Notes: a model not told the origin generated them from the sequence alone. 13,917 bases of DNA from Methylococcaceae bacterium UBA4132 (GCA_002380945.1 DFWO01000100.1:1-13917), one strand, 5' to 3'. Shown: positions 1 through 5,994, numbered from the stretch's first letter. Translations and numbers: made by a program.

Positions 1-111
1 ACGTAAATCCAAATGTTATTCCAAGTCCATGACGATGTTGCTTTATTCCGTTTGCCTTTTGATGCTTCAGCGCAATGGTAATTTGAACGCTATTTTTAAT
101 TAACAATACCC
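1..111 (+). mobile_element. IS1-family element, right end only
   Basis: This is the last 111 bp of an insertion sequence that runs off the left edge. It holds the end of an InsB-type transposase. Its last 23 bases (89-111) recur exactly, reverse-complemented, at the end of a second, decayed IS1 copy at 12687-12709. That match defines the right terminal inverted repeat, which read inward begins GGGTATTGTTAATTAA. The boundary at 111 sits directly against the stop codon of the neighbouring Mor-like gene (112-114), so the element may have trimmed that gene's 3' end. The left end and target duplication lie outside the window. Confidence 0.8.
2..103 (+). CDS. IS1-family transposase (InsB-type), C-terminal fragment
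   Basis: Thirty-three codons are open from the window edge to a TAA at 101-103. The peptide starts RKSKCYSKS, continues through LLYSVCLLM and ends GNLNAIFN. The basic segment followed by CYSKS and a hydrophobic helix is typical of the InsB C-terminus in IS1-family DDE transposases. The degenerate copy at 12695-13335 encodes an alignable tail (SKCYSNYMNML, then LLMAK, then KAIFN after an internal stop). No lesion is visible in this fragment, so this copy may be intact, but its catalytic residues lie outside the window. Confidence 0.75.
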   Translation, partial: RKSKCYSKSMTMLLYSVCLLMLQRNGNLNAIFN

Positions 112-417
112 TTATTTTTGGTTGGTATGGTTTTTCAAAATCGCATAAATACAATTTTCTGATACGTTGTATTTAATCGCCAATTGCTTTTGATTAGCCC
201 CTGTAAATTTGGAGGCAATATTATCATTTCGCCTTTTTCTTTTATTACCGCCCTCTATTGGAATATAAACAGCCGTACCGCCCGTCCTTTTAATTATCGC
301 TTCTATAATCGCATCACAAGCCGATTGGCTTATGTCTTTATCAATCCCTTTGTTAACAAGCGCGTCATAACTTACTTGGTGAATATCTTTAAGAATATTA
401 TTAACTTCTACAGACAC
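112..417 (-). CDS. Mor-family transcription activator
   Basis: This 101-residue protein matches the Mor (phage Mu middle operon regulator) family. Residues 46-53 carry the signature GGTAVYIP, followed by a basic stretch (KRKRR at 59-63). A C-terminal helix-turn-helix of the form IASKFTGANQKQLA...YNVSENCIYAIL spans about 67-94. In this family the N-terminal half dimerises and the basic loop plus HTH bind a dyad upstream of the target promoter. The start is ATG at 415-417 with AGGGG close upstream (spacing about 3). No Mu-like gene lies nearby; the next gene is a P4-type integrase, so it probably regulates an island function rather than a Mu lytic programme. The stop codon touches the IS1 end at 111, so the native C-terminus may have been altered. 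Confidence 0.8.
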   Translation of the reverse strand: MSVEVNNILKDIHQVSYDALVNKGIDKDISQSACDAIIEAIIKRTGGTAVYIPIEGGNKRKRRNDNIASKFTGANQKQLAIKYNVSENCIYAILKNHTNQK

Positions 418-600
418 ATTAACCCCTAGTTATTTATCAATGGCGCGTATTTTACCACTGACATATCAACGATGTGTTTAGCGTTAACTGGCTATTGTCC
501 TAAAAAATGCCAGTGATATACTTAATATGCTTTGAAGCGTGTGACCCTCCCTAGTTCTACGAGTGGTAGCGGAGCAATCCCCTAGTGTAGTTGGTGTTGA

Positions 601-631
601 AGTACCAGCCTCGCTTTAAGGTACTATTTTT
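601..631 (+). terminator. Possible rho-independent terminator
   Basis: AGTACC (601-606) pairs with GGTACT (620-625) around a 13-nt loop, followed by ATTTTTT. The stem is only 6 bp and no plus-strand gene lies immediately upstream except the IS1 transposase at the window edge, so it is weakly supported. Confidence 0.3.
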
Positions 632-667
632 TAAAAGCCACTGATAATTTAGGGGCTAGCCATTATT

Positions 668-683
668 TAAAACCTGGGTTTTA
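668..683. promoter_or_regulatory. Palindrome TAAAACC-TG-GGTTTTA
   Basis: This is a perfect 7-bp inverted repeat with a 2-bp centre. A further direct copy of GGTTTTA follows at 686-692. The arrangement resembles a protein-binding operator. It lies 13 bp from a second palindrome at 696-710, in DNA with no intact gene. The binding protein is unknown; the Mor-like regulator or the integrase/excisionase machinery are candidates. Confidence 0.35.
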
Positions 684-695
684 TCGGTTTTAAAC

Positions 696-710
696 TCGTC
701 ATCATGACGA
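696..710. promoter_or_regulatory. Palindrome TCGTCAT-C-ATGACGA
   Basis: This is a perfect 7-bp inverted repeat around a single base. It is short, symmetric and without a T-tract, so it looks like a dimer-binding operator rather than a terminator. It overlaps the minus-strand coding relic. The function is inferred from symmetry alone. Confidence 0.35.
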
Positions 711-826
711 AACGGCTAATTAATTTTTCCAGCGCAAAACCCCCCATAATCTGTAATAACCCTACTTTGCCATCCAGACCAAGTGTTTTGGCGGTCTTGA
801 GGGTATTTTGACCGTGTGAATTAATT

Positions 827-865
827 TTGTAGAAGTTGTAGAAGGTTGTAGCACCCCCTTCTACA
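827..865. repeat. Tandem TTGTAGAAG repeats with inverted copy
   Basis: TTGTAGAAG occurs twice in perfect tandem (827-835 and 836-844), then as a partial third copy TTGTAG (846-851). An inverted copy at 857-865 lets TGTAGAAGG (837-845) pair with CCTTCTACA in a 9-bp stem with an 11-nt loop. No T-tract follows on either strand, so a terminator is unlikely. Read as codons on the minus strand, the repeat encodes FYNFY in the relic at 667-882. Confidence 0.5.
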
Positions 866-941
866 CCCTCAAGCCCGCGCCGTTACTTGGTCTCCAGCCG
901 ATTTGTTAAAGATGTTAAAGGTTTTTCGTGTATATGAATAT

Positions 942-2150
942 TTAGCCAGTTTTACCAAACGGAATTATCACTGCACCCGCTTTCAAACTGTCCAAATAAT
1001 CCGCCCACGCTTGCATCATTTTGTGTCTCTCTGGTAAATGTGCAGTGCGACTGTATGCCCGTCCGTTTGGGTCTCTGACTGCATGGGCTAATTGATGCTC
1101 GATAAAATCCACCCTAACCGTTAGCACTTCGTCAAGGATGGTTCTCGCCATTGCCCTAAAGCCGTGAATGGTCATTTCTTCTTTACTAAACCCCATACGC
1201 CTCAATGCTGCTAATAAGGCAACATCACTCATAGCGCGTGAACCATTAGGCGTTCTTTCACTTGGGAAAACATATCTACCTTTGTTTGTTAATGGCTTGA
1301 TTGCTTCCAGTATGGCTATTGCTTGATTTGAGAGTGGCACAATGTGAGGTATGTTTGTTTTGGTGACTAGATAACGCCATTCTTTAGCGTTTAGGTCTAT
1401 GTGTTCCCATTCTGCATGACGTAATTCTGTAGGGCGAACAAACACCAACGGGGCAAGCTGTAACGCGGATTTAACGACAAATGAGCCGCTATAGGTATCA
1501 ATAGCGCGTAAGAGTTCCCCCGCTTTTATTGGATCAGTCAATGAGGCAAAATGTCCACCTTTGACCATTGATAACGCGCCCTTGAGTGAGGGGGTAATAT
1601 CAAAATCAGCCACCCCTTTTGACACGGCATAACGAAAAACCTGCCCCGCCGCCTGTAATGCTCTATGTGATGTTTCTATCGCGTTCCTGCTTTCAATGCG
1701 TTGTAACACTATGAGCAATTCAGGTGCTTTTATCTCAGTGATAACCCTATCGCCTAGCCACGGGAATAAATCACGTTCAAACAGTGCTAACGTTCTTTTT
1801 TTGTGGCTTTCTGATTTGTTGCTTAAGTGCTTGGTGTACCACTCCAAAGCGATTGCCTTAAAACTGTTTTCAGTCGTGGCTAGTTTCTTTATTTTGCGGT
1901 CTAGGCTGGGGTCGATACCATTGGCTATTAACTCTCTAGCATTATCCCTTTTTTCACGCGCCTGTTTTAGTGTAGTGTCTGGATAGACCCCTAAGGGTAA
2001 TAATTTCTCCTTCCTAGTAAATCGATACTTGAAGCGAAAGTATTTAGAGCCGTTAGGATTAATCAGCAAGTACATTCCCTTTTCATCGGCTAACTTGTAG
2101 GGCTTATCTTTAGGCTTAGGATTTTTGATGGTGTTATCAGTTAGCGGCAT
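942..2150 (-). CDS. P4-type tyrosine integrase of a genomic island
   Basis: This 402-residue tyrosine recombinase has the usual length of the P4/CP4-57 integrase family. The N-terminal arm-binding domain (about 1-90) has the family pattern LADEKGMYLLINPNGSKYF and LGVYPDTTLKQAREKRD. A SAM-like core-binding domain follows (about 95-190), then the catalytic domain. Visible catalytic residues are R239 (in FVRPTELR), probable K264, H329 and R332 (HGFR), H356 (LAHA) and nucleophile Y366 (GRAYSR). The C-terminus ends in the typical MMQAWADYLD. The ATG at 2148-2150 is set by AGGAG at 2159-2163, spacing 8. The gene points away from the tRNA gene whose 3' end lies 163 bp upstream, the normal geometry for an integrase beside its attachment site. 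No lesion is visible. Confidence 0.95.
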   Translation of the reverse strand: MPLTDNTIKNPKPKDKPYKLADEKGMYLLINPNGSKYFRFKYRFTRKEKLLPLGVYPDTTLKQAREKRDNARELIANGIDPSLDRKIKKLATTENSFKAIALEWYTKHLSNKSESHKKRTLALFERDLFPWLGDRVITEIKAPELLIVLQRIESRNAIETSHRALQAAGQVFRYAVSKGVADFDITPSLKGALSMVKGGHFASLTDPIKAGELLRAIDTYSGSFVVKSALQLAPLVFVRPTELRHAEWEHIDLNAKEWRYLVTKTNIPHIVPLSNQAIAILEAIKPLTNKGRYVFPSERTPNGSRAMSDVALLAALRRMGFSKEEMTIHGFRAMARTILDEVLTVRVDFIEHQLAHAVRDPNGRAYSRTAHLPERHKMMQAWADYLDSLKAGAVIIPFGKTG

Positions 2151-2208
2151 GGGGGTATCTCCTAGCGAGTGTGAGCATATACCCCCACTTATACCCCCCT
2201 AATACCCC
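2151..2208. promoter_or_regulatory. Iterated GGGGTAT boxes over the integrase promoter
   Basis: Read on the minus strand, GGGGTAT-type boxes lie at 2202-2208, 2191-2198 and 2179-2186, starting 11-12 bp apart (about one helical turn). An inverted copy sits at 2151-2158, between the ribosome binding site and the ATG. The boxes fall in the spacer, over the -10 and at the predicted start point. That is the layout expected of an operator where a bound protein would block transcription. They could equally be arm-type integrase sites, giving autoregulation. Confidence 0.55.
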
Positions 2209-2217
2209 GACTGTCAA
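2188..2217 (-). promoter_or_regulatory. Sigma-70 promoter of the integrase gene
   Basis: TTGACA (2212-2217 on the minus strand) is a perfect -35 box. An 18-bp spacer follows, then TATAAG (2188-2193), 5 of 6 matches to the -10 consensus. Transcription would start near 2181, about 30 nt before the integrase ATG. The promoter lies between the tRNA terminator hairpin and the integrase. Confidence 0.65.
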
Positions 2218-2244
2218 CGAACCTTAACGCACTTCATTGGGCAA

Positions 2245-2276
2245 TAAAAAACCCGCTAAGCTTGGTAGCTTGCGGG
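2245..2276 (-). terminator. Rho-independent terminator downstream of the tRNA gene
   Basis: On the minus strand CCCGC-AAGCT pairs with AGCTT-GCGGG across a 4-nt loop, with one bulged A, followed by a run of Us (2245-2251). It ends the tRNA transcript 37 bp past the CCA. It also insulates the integrase promoter from the strong tRNA promoter. It lies on the island side of the presumed attachment site, so the element may have supplied it. Confidence 0.75.
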
Positions 2277-2312
2277 CTTGTGGTCTTCTTTGAACGGCAT
2301 AAAACCTATGTT

Positions 2313-2345
2313 TGGTGGCGATAGGTGGATTTGAACCACCGACCC
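2313..2345. other. Candidate island attachment site (attL or attR)
   Basis: The 3' portion of the tRNA gene (CCA, acceptor strand and T-arm) directly faces the integrase gene and its promoter. P4-type integrases commonly recombine at tRNA 3' ends, leaving the tRNA intact at one junction and a short duplicate at the other. No second copy of this segment occurs in 1-2312, so the partner site should lie left of the window. The exact core cannot be set from one junction. Confidence 0.5.
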
Positions 2346-2389
2346 CGGGGTTATGAATCCCGTGCTCTAACCAACTGAGCTATATCGCC
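2313..2389 (-). tRNA. tRNA-Met (CAT), elongator type
   Basis: The 77-nt gene folds fully. The acceptor stem GGCGATA/TATCGCC is perfect, the D-arm is GCTC/GAGC and the T-arm GGTGG/CCACC has loop TTCAAAT. The discriminator is A and CCA is encoded. The anticodon loop TTCATAA gives CAT. The G1-C72 pair rules out initiator tRNA, which has a mismatch there. Elongator Met fits best from the variable loop (GGGTC). A lysidine-modified Ile2 tRNA also carries CAT and cannot be excluded by eye. The anticodon stem CGGGA/CCCCG has an A-C mismatch at its last pair (31-39). The gene serves as the probable island attachment site. Confidence 0.93.
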
Positions 2390-2415
2390 GTTTTGGCTCT
2401 TTGTAAAGAGCGGGA

Positions 2416-2444
2416 ATTATAGATACCCGTTCTTGATTTGTCAA
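2416..2444 (-). promoter_or_regulatory. Consensus sigma-70 promoter of the tRNA gene
   Basis: TTGACA (2439-2444) and TATAAT (2416-2421) are both perfect and separated by exactly 17 bp. A C-rich discriminator (TCCCGCTC) follows, as is usual for stable-RNA promoters under stringent control. The -35 box overlaps the ychF stop codon (2441-2443), so the promoter starts inside that gene's end. The predicted transcript start is near 2409, about 20 nt before the mature tRNA. Confidence 0.85.
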
Positions 2445-3532
2445 ACGTTGAATCTAAAGTGCATTACATCGCCGTCTTTAACAATGTAATCTTTACCTTC
2501 TAATCGCCATTTTCCTGCGTCTTTCGCGCCTTGCTCACCTTTGTAAGTGATAAAATCTGCGTAAGAAATTACTTCCGCACGAATAAAACCTTTTTCAAAA
2601 TCGCTGTGAATCACACCTGCTGATTGTGGCGCGGTTGCGCCGATAGGAATCGTCCATGCTCTGACTTCTTTTACACCTGCGGTGAAATAAGTCGCCAAAT
2701 TGAGCAATGAATAACCTGCTCTGACCACACGATTTAAACCTGCTTCTTCTAAACCTAAATCATCGAGAAATTCTTGTTTTTCGTCCTCATCCAATTGGGA
2801 AATTTCCGCTTCAATTACCGCACAAATCGGCACAACCATTGAACCTTCTTTGGCTGCAAATTCTCTGACGCTATCGAGCATCGGATTATTTTCAAAACCG
2901 TCATCCTGCACATTGGCAATGTACATAGTGGGCTTCAGTGTCATTAAGCACAGGTCTTTAAACAGGGCTTTTTCTTCCTCGGTTACATCCATTGTACGCA
3001 CAGGTTCTCCCGCTTCCAGTTGTTTTAAGACGCGCTCTAATACTTCTTTTTTCGCTTGTTCGTCTTTATTGCCTGTACGAGCAATTTTGCTGGAACGTAA
3101 CAGGGCTTTTTCTACCGATGCCATATCGGCTAATGCCAGTTCAGTATTAATTACTTCAATATCAGACAAAGGATCAATTTTTCCAGCAACGTGAACCACG
3201 TTATCATCTTGAAAACAACGCACAACGTGAGCAATCGCATCGGTTTCACGAATATTGGCTAAAAATTTATTACCTAAGCCTTCGCCTTTAGATGCGCCTT
3301 CCACTAAACCAGCAATATCAACAAATTCAATGGTGGTGGGCAATACACGTTCAGGTTTAACGATTTCCGCCAGTTTATCCATGCGGCTATCTGGCACAGG
3401 CACAACGCCAACATTGGGATCAATGGTACAAAATGGATAATTTTCAGCGGCGATTTTTGCACGCGTTAAGGCGTTAAATAGGGTTGATTTACCAACATTG
3501 GGTAAGCCAACGATTCCACAATACAGTGCCAT
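2441..3532 (-). CDS. ychF: Ribosome-binding ATPase YchF
   Basis: This 363-residue protein matches the usual length of this universal Obg-family P-loop protein (OLA1 in eukaryotes), which prefers ATP over GTP and binds ribosomes. The P-loop GLPNVGKST is at 9-17 and the DIAGLV switch at 72-77. The NxxE-type specificity motif reads NVQD at 207-210, with Asp in place of the commoner Glu. A helical insertion occupies about 130-195. The C-terminal TGS domain (about 281-363) contains AWTIPIGATAPQSAG and KGFIRAEVISYADF and ends in the conserved VMHFRFNV. The ATG at 3530-3532 has only a weak AAGAGA upstream. The gene lies 49 bp downstream of the permease pair on the same strand. Confidence 0.97.
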   Translation of the reverse strand: MALYCGIVGLPNVGKSTLFNALTRAKIAAENYPFCTIDPNVGVVPVPDSRMDKLAEIVKPERVLPTTIEFVDIAGLVEGASKGEGLGNKFLANIRETDAIAHVVRCFQDDNVVHVAGKIDPLSDIEVINTELALADMASVEKALLRSSKIARTGNKDEQAKKEVLERVLKQLEAGEPVRTMDVTEEEKALFKDLCLMTLKPTMYIANVQDDGFENNPMLDSVREFAAKEGSMVVPICAVIEAEISQLDEDEKQEFLDDLGLEEAGLNRVVRAGYSLLNLATYFTAGVKEVRAWTIPIGATAPQSAGVIHSDFEKGFIRAEVISYADFITYKGEQGAKDAGKWRLEGKDYIVKDGDVMHFRFNV

Positions 3533-3563
3533 AGAATTCTCTTAAAAGTTTAAAAAACAGACA

Positions 3564-3569
3564 ATTATA
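3564..3569 (-). promoter_or_regulatory. Candidate -10 box for ychF
   Basis: A perfect TATAAT on the minus strand lies 31 bp before the ychF ATG, in the 49-bp gap after the permease stop. No good -35 box is present at 16-18 bp spacing (CAGCGA at 17 bp). It could be a weak or activator-dependent promoter giving ychF its own transcript, or chance in AT-rich DNA. Confidence 0.3.
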
Positions 3570-3581
3570 CAAGTTATCAAT

Positions 3582-4928
3582 TTAATTCGCTGATTGATTG
3601 CCACGTCTAGGATCAAAGGCATCCTGCACGGTATCGGCAAATAAATTCGCCGCCAGCACTAAAGCAAACATAAACACAAACGCGGCTGATAATGACCACC
3701 AGACGATAGGATCACGCGCCATTTCTAGCCTCGCGCCATTAATCATATTGCCCCAACTGTAAGTGGTCGGGTCAACGCCGATGTTAATGTACGACAATAC
3801 CGCTTCGGCTAATACTAACGAGCTAAAATCTAACACCACGGAAATCAACACGATGTGCATCACGTTGGGCAAAATGTGGCGCAGTAAAATCGTGTGTTGC
3901 TTAACGCCCAGTGCATAAGCGGCTTGCACATATTCCATTTCGCGCAGTTTCAGGGTTTCGGCGCGTAATAACCGACATAAACCTGTCCAACTGGTGACAC
4001 CTAGAATCATGCACAAAAATAATAGCCGCGTATCGGAGCGCACCACGACGCTGGTGAAGTCAGCTTCATGATTTGCCATGTACACTTGTACCATCAAAAT
4101 GGAGGCGGCTATCAGTAATACGCTGGGGATGGAATTGAGCGTGGTATAAATATACTGAATGACATCATCGACCCAGCCGCGAAAAAATCCCGCCAATATG
4201 CCAAAAATAATCGCCATTGGTAACATGATGAGCGTGGTGAGTGTGCCGATAATTAAACCTGTCCGTATGCTTTTGATGGCTTGATAAAACACGTCTTCGC
4301 CGACTTTATCTGTGCCAAGGACGTGGTAATAGCCTGAGAGGTGAATCAGTGTGTAGCTGAGGGTAATGAGAATAAATAGGGTACAAGGTACGGGCTGAAA
4401 GGTAAAAGGCACACTATCTTCATCTTGCCTCTTGTTTTTAATAAACAACCAATACACCAGCATTAACGCCATAAAACTCACGACACCTTGAAAAATACCC
4501 ACTGCCGTTTTCTGCACAATATCAGCAAGTTTGTCGTCATCATTAGTCAAATGCTGACCACCAAATTGCAAACGCGGATAATCCCATTGTGTTGAACCAT
4601 CGGCTACAGTCATCATTTCCTTGCTGTACAAATGCGTGGCAAACGGCGCGGAATAGGTTTTTTCGCCGTGTTCGCGCAAGGGCGTTGCCCAAACATCCAG
4701 CAAGCTAATAATTTCATTACCTGAACCTTGCTGTTTGAAATGCACCGAATCCAGCAATCCTATCAACACAAAAAATACCAACACCACCAGCGACACCATA
4801 CCAACAGAATTATTGGCAATCGTTTGTAACGGGCGTTTGAGGTGTTCTTTACCGCGTAGATAAAAGCCAATACCTAAGATGCTTAACAGTAGCGTAAAAA
4901 TCAGTCCATCTGTCCATAACAAAATCAT
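3582..4928 (-). CDS. ABC transporter permease, DppC/YejE-type, with long N-terminal region
   Basis: This is an inner-membrane permease of the oligopeptide importer class (BPD_transp_1). The core starts at about residue 202 (HVLGTDKVGEDVF, the DppC/OppC signature HPLGTDxxGRDV) and has several membrane helices. The EAA loop that contacts the ATPase (EYVQAAYALGVKQHTILLRHILPN) spans about 332-355, and the C-terminus ADTVQDAFDPRR resembles YejE. At 448 residues it is about 110-150 longer than DppC or YejE. The extra N-terminal part has predicted helices at about 5-24, 43-62, 143-163 and 181-200, with a hydrophilic loop at 65-140 that is probably periplasmic. It overlaps the preceding permease gene by 4 bp (ATGA), implying translational coupling. 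The substrate is unknown; no binding protein or ATPase gene is nearby. Confidence 0.85.
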   Translation of the reverse strand: MILLWTDGLIFTLLLSILGIGFYLRGKEHLKRPLQTIANNSVGMVSLVVLVFFVLIGLLDSVHFKQQGSGNEIISLLDVWATPLREHGEKTYSAPFATHLYSKEMMTVADGSTQWDYPRLQFGGQHLTNDDDKLADIVQKTAVGIFQGVVSFMALMLVYWLFIKNKRQDEDSVPFTFQPVPCTLFILITLSYTLIHLSGYYHVLGTDKVGEDVFYQAIKSIRTGLIIGTLTTLIMLPMAIIFGILAGFFRGWVDDVIQYIYTTLNSIPSVLLIAASILMVQVYMANHEADFTSVVVRSDTRLLFLCMILGVTSWTGLCRLLRAETLKLREMEYVQAAYALGVKQHTILLRHILPNVMHIVLISVVLDFSSLVLAEAVLSYINIGVDPTTYSWGNMINGARLEMARDPIVWWSLSAAFVFMFALVLAANLFADTVQDAFDPRRGNQSAN

Positions 4929-5902
4929 GATAAACGCACCCGTGGATCAACTAGCGTGTAGGAAATATCGGTGAGCAATAAACCGATGATGTATAACACT
5001 GAACCCAAAAACACCATCGCACGCACGATGGCAAAATCTTGGCTATTAATCGCATCTATCGTATAGCTACCTAGTCCTGGAATACTAAAAAACGATTCCA
5101 TGATTAAACTACCCATGAACAGTAACGGCAACACTACCACCACGCCCGTTAAAATCGGAATCATGGCATTTTGTAATACATGACGGAATAAGGTTTGAGT
5201 TTCACTTAAGCCTTTGGCTCTGGCGGTGCGGACATAGTCTTTTTCCACTTCCTCTAAAAACAGCGTGCGATACCAGCGACCACCCGAACCAATGCCTGAA
5301 AACACACCAATCAACACAGGTAAAATCAAAAATTTAATCGCCGCAAAACCGCCGTCATAACCCGAAATCGGCACTAATTTTAATAACTTAGCAAATAAAA
5401 ACTGCCCGCCGATAATATAAAACAGTGACGAGATGGACATTAACACTACGCACAATACTATCCCCGCTTGTTCTAAATAACTGTTACGAAATAACACCAT
5501 CATCAAGGCAAAACTGATATTGACCAATAAACCCAACATTAAAGTCGGTAACGCCAAGGCAAGACTGGGCAATGCGCGTTGTTGTATATCATCACCGATA
5601 TTCCTGCCACTATCGGATACACCAAATTTAAACAAAAACAAACCTACCGATTTAGTATAAAAAATCGTCTCGGTAACTTTTTTCTCGCCCTCCGCCTCGC
5701 TATTCCATAACAGCGGCACATCATAACCGTGCTGGTGTTTCCAGTTACTTATCGCCGCTTCGGTAACGTGTTTTTGCCCTAACTGCAACCGCGCCATATC
5801 ATCGGGACTATTGACCACGAAAAATAATACAAAGGTCAGAATATTAACTCCCATTAACAAGGGGAAGGCATATAAAAATCGGCGGATTAGGTAACTGGTC
5901 AT
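4925..5902 (-). CDS. ABC transporter permease, DppB/YejB-type
   Basis: This 325-residue inner-membrane permease is the partner of the downstream YejE-type subunit. The start MTSYLIRRFLYAFPLLMGV is the classic first helix of DppB/YejB proteins. Further helices lie at about 113-138, 146-172, 190-206, 247-268 and 293-313. The EAA loop is at about 220-245 (KDYVRTARAKGLSETQTLFRHVLQNA). The C-terminus DISYTLVDPRVRLS is diagnostic of this subfamily. The protein is somewhat shorter than E. coli YejB because its periplasmic segment (about 31-85) is reduced. The two permeases should form a heterodimeric channel. No ATPase or solute-binding gene is visible, so it may use subunits encoded elsewhere. The substrate cannot be deduced. 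Confidence 0.88.
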   Translation of the reverse strand: MTSYLIRRFLYAFPLLMGVNILTFVLFFVVNSPDDMARLQLGQKHVTEAAISNWKHQHGYDVPLLWNSEAEGEKKVTETIFYTKSVGLFLFKFGVSDSGRNIGDDIQQRALPSLALALPTLMLGLLVNISFALMMVLFRNSYLEQAGIVLCVVLMSISSLFYIIGGQFLFAKLLKLVPISGYDGGFAAIKFLILPVLIGVFSGIGSGGRWYRTLFLEEVEKDYVRTARAKGLSETQTLFRHVLQNAMIPILTGVVVVLPLLFMGSLIMESFFSIPGLGSYTIDAINSQDFAIVRAMVFLGSVLYIIGLLLTDISYTLVDPRVRLS

Positions 5903-5943
5903 GGCAAGGTTTTCTAAGGGTTAATTTTATTCTTTCATTTACG

Positions 5944-5990
5944 TTCCAACGCTCCAACGTTGGAATGCCTCTGTGGACGCACCAGCGTCC
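5944..5990. repeat. REP-like double hairpin
   Basis: Two perfect inverted repeats lie side by side in the 92-bp gap between glcF and the permease genes. The first is TTCCAACG/CGTTGGAA (5944-5951 with 5958-5965, 6-nt loop). The second is GGACGC/GCGTCC (5975-5980 with 5985-5990, 4-nt loop). The layout and words (ACGCTCCA.CGT..GAATGC, then GGACGC.CCAGCGTCC) resemble extragenic palindromes I recall from other gammaproteobacterial genomes. It could stabilise or attenuate the glcDEF message 3' end. Only one copy is in this window. Confidence 0.65.
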
Positions 5991-5994
5991 TTTC

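Larger units (their letters stand above)
667..882 (-). pseudogene. Coding relic of unknown function
   Basis: The minus strand is open for 71 codons between an upstream TAA (883-885) and its own TAA (667-669). The first ATG appears only at 745-747, which leaves 26 codons. The translation has protein-like composition: a Gly/Glu-rich start, then TTFYNFYKINSHGQNTLKTA, then LGLDGKVGLLQIMGGFALEKLISRF read as consecutive segments. It lies just downstream of the integrase in a different frame. It could be a frameshifted or 5'-truncated small gene of the island, or a chance open frame. I do not recognise the family. Confidence 0.3.
418..941. other. Gene-poor island segment between the Mor-like gene and integrase
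   Basis: I find no convincing intact gene in these 524 bp. The segment holds a reading-frame relic (667-882, minus), two palindromes (668-683 and 696-710), a tandem repeat with a hairpin (827-865) and a weak terminator-like hairpin (601-631). The rest looks non-coding. This density of short symmetric motifs downstream of an integrase could reflect integrase, excisionase or regulator binding sites. That function is inferred, not shown. Confidence 0.5.

Noticed and set aside
184..429. 81-codon plus-strand frame opposite the Mor-like gene
   Set aside because: It has no recognisable features, and the minus-strand protein has clear family motifs over the same DNA.
641..653. Shared 13-mer CTGATAATTTAGG at 641 and 13481
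   Set aside because: A match of this length is expected by chance about once in a window of this size, and the flanks diverge at once.
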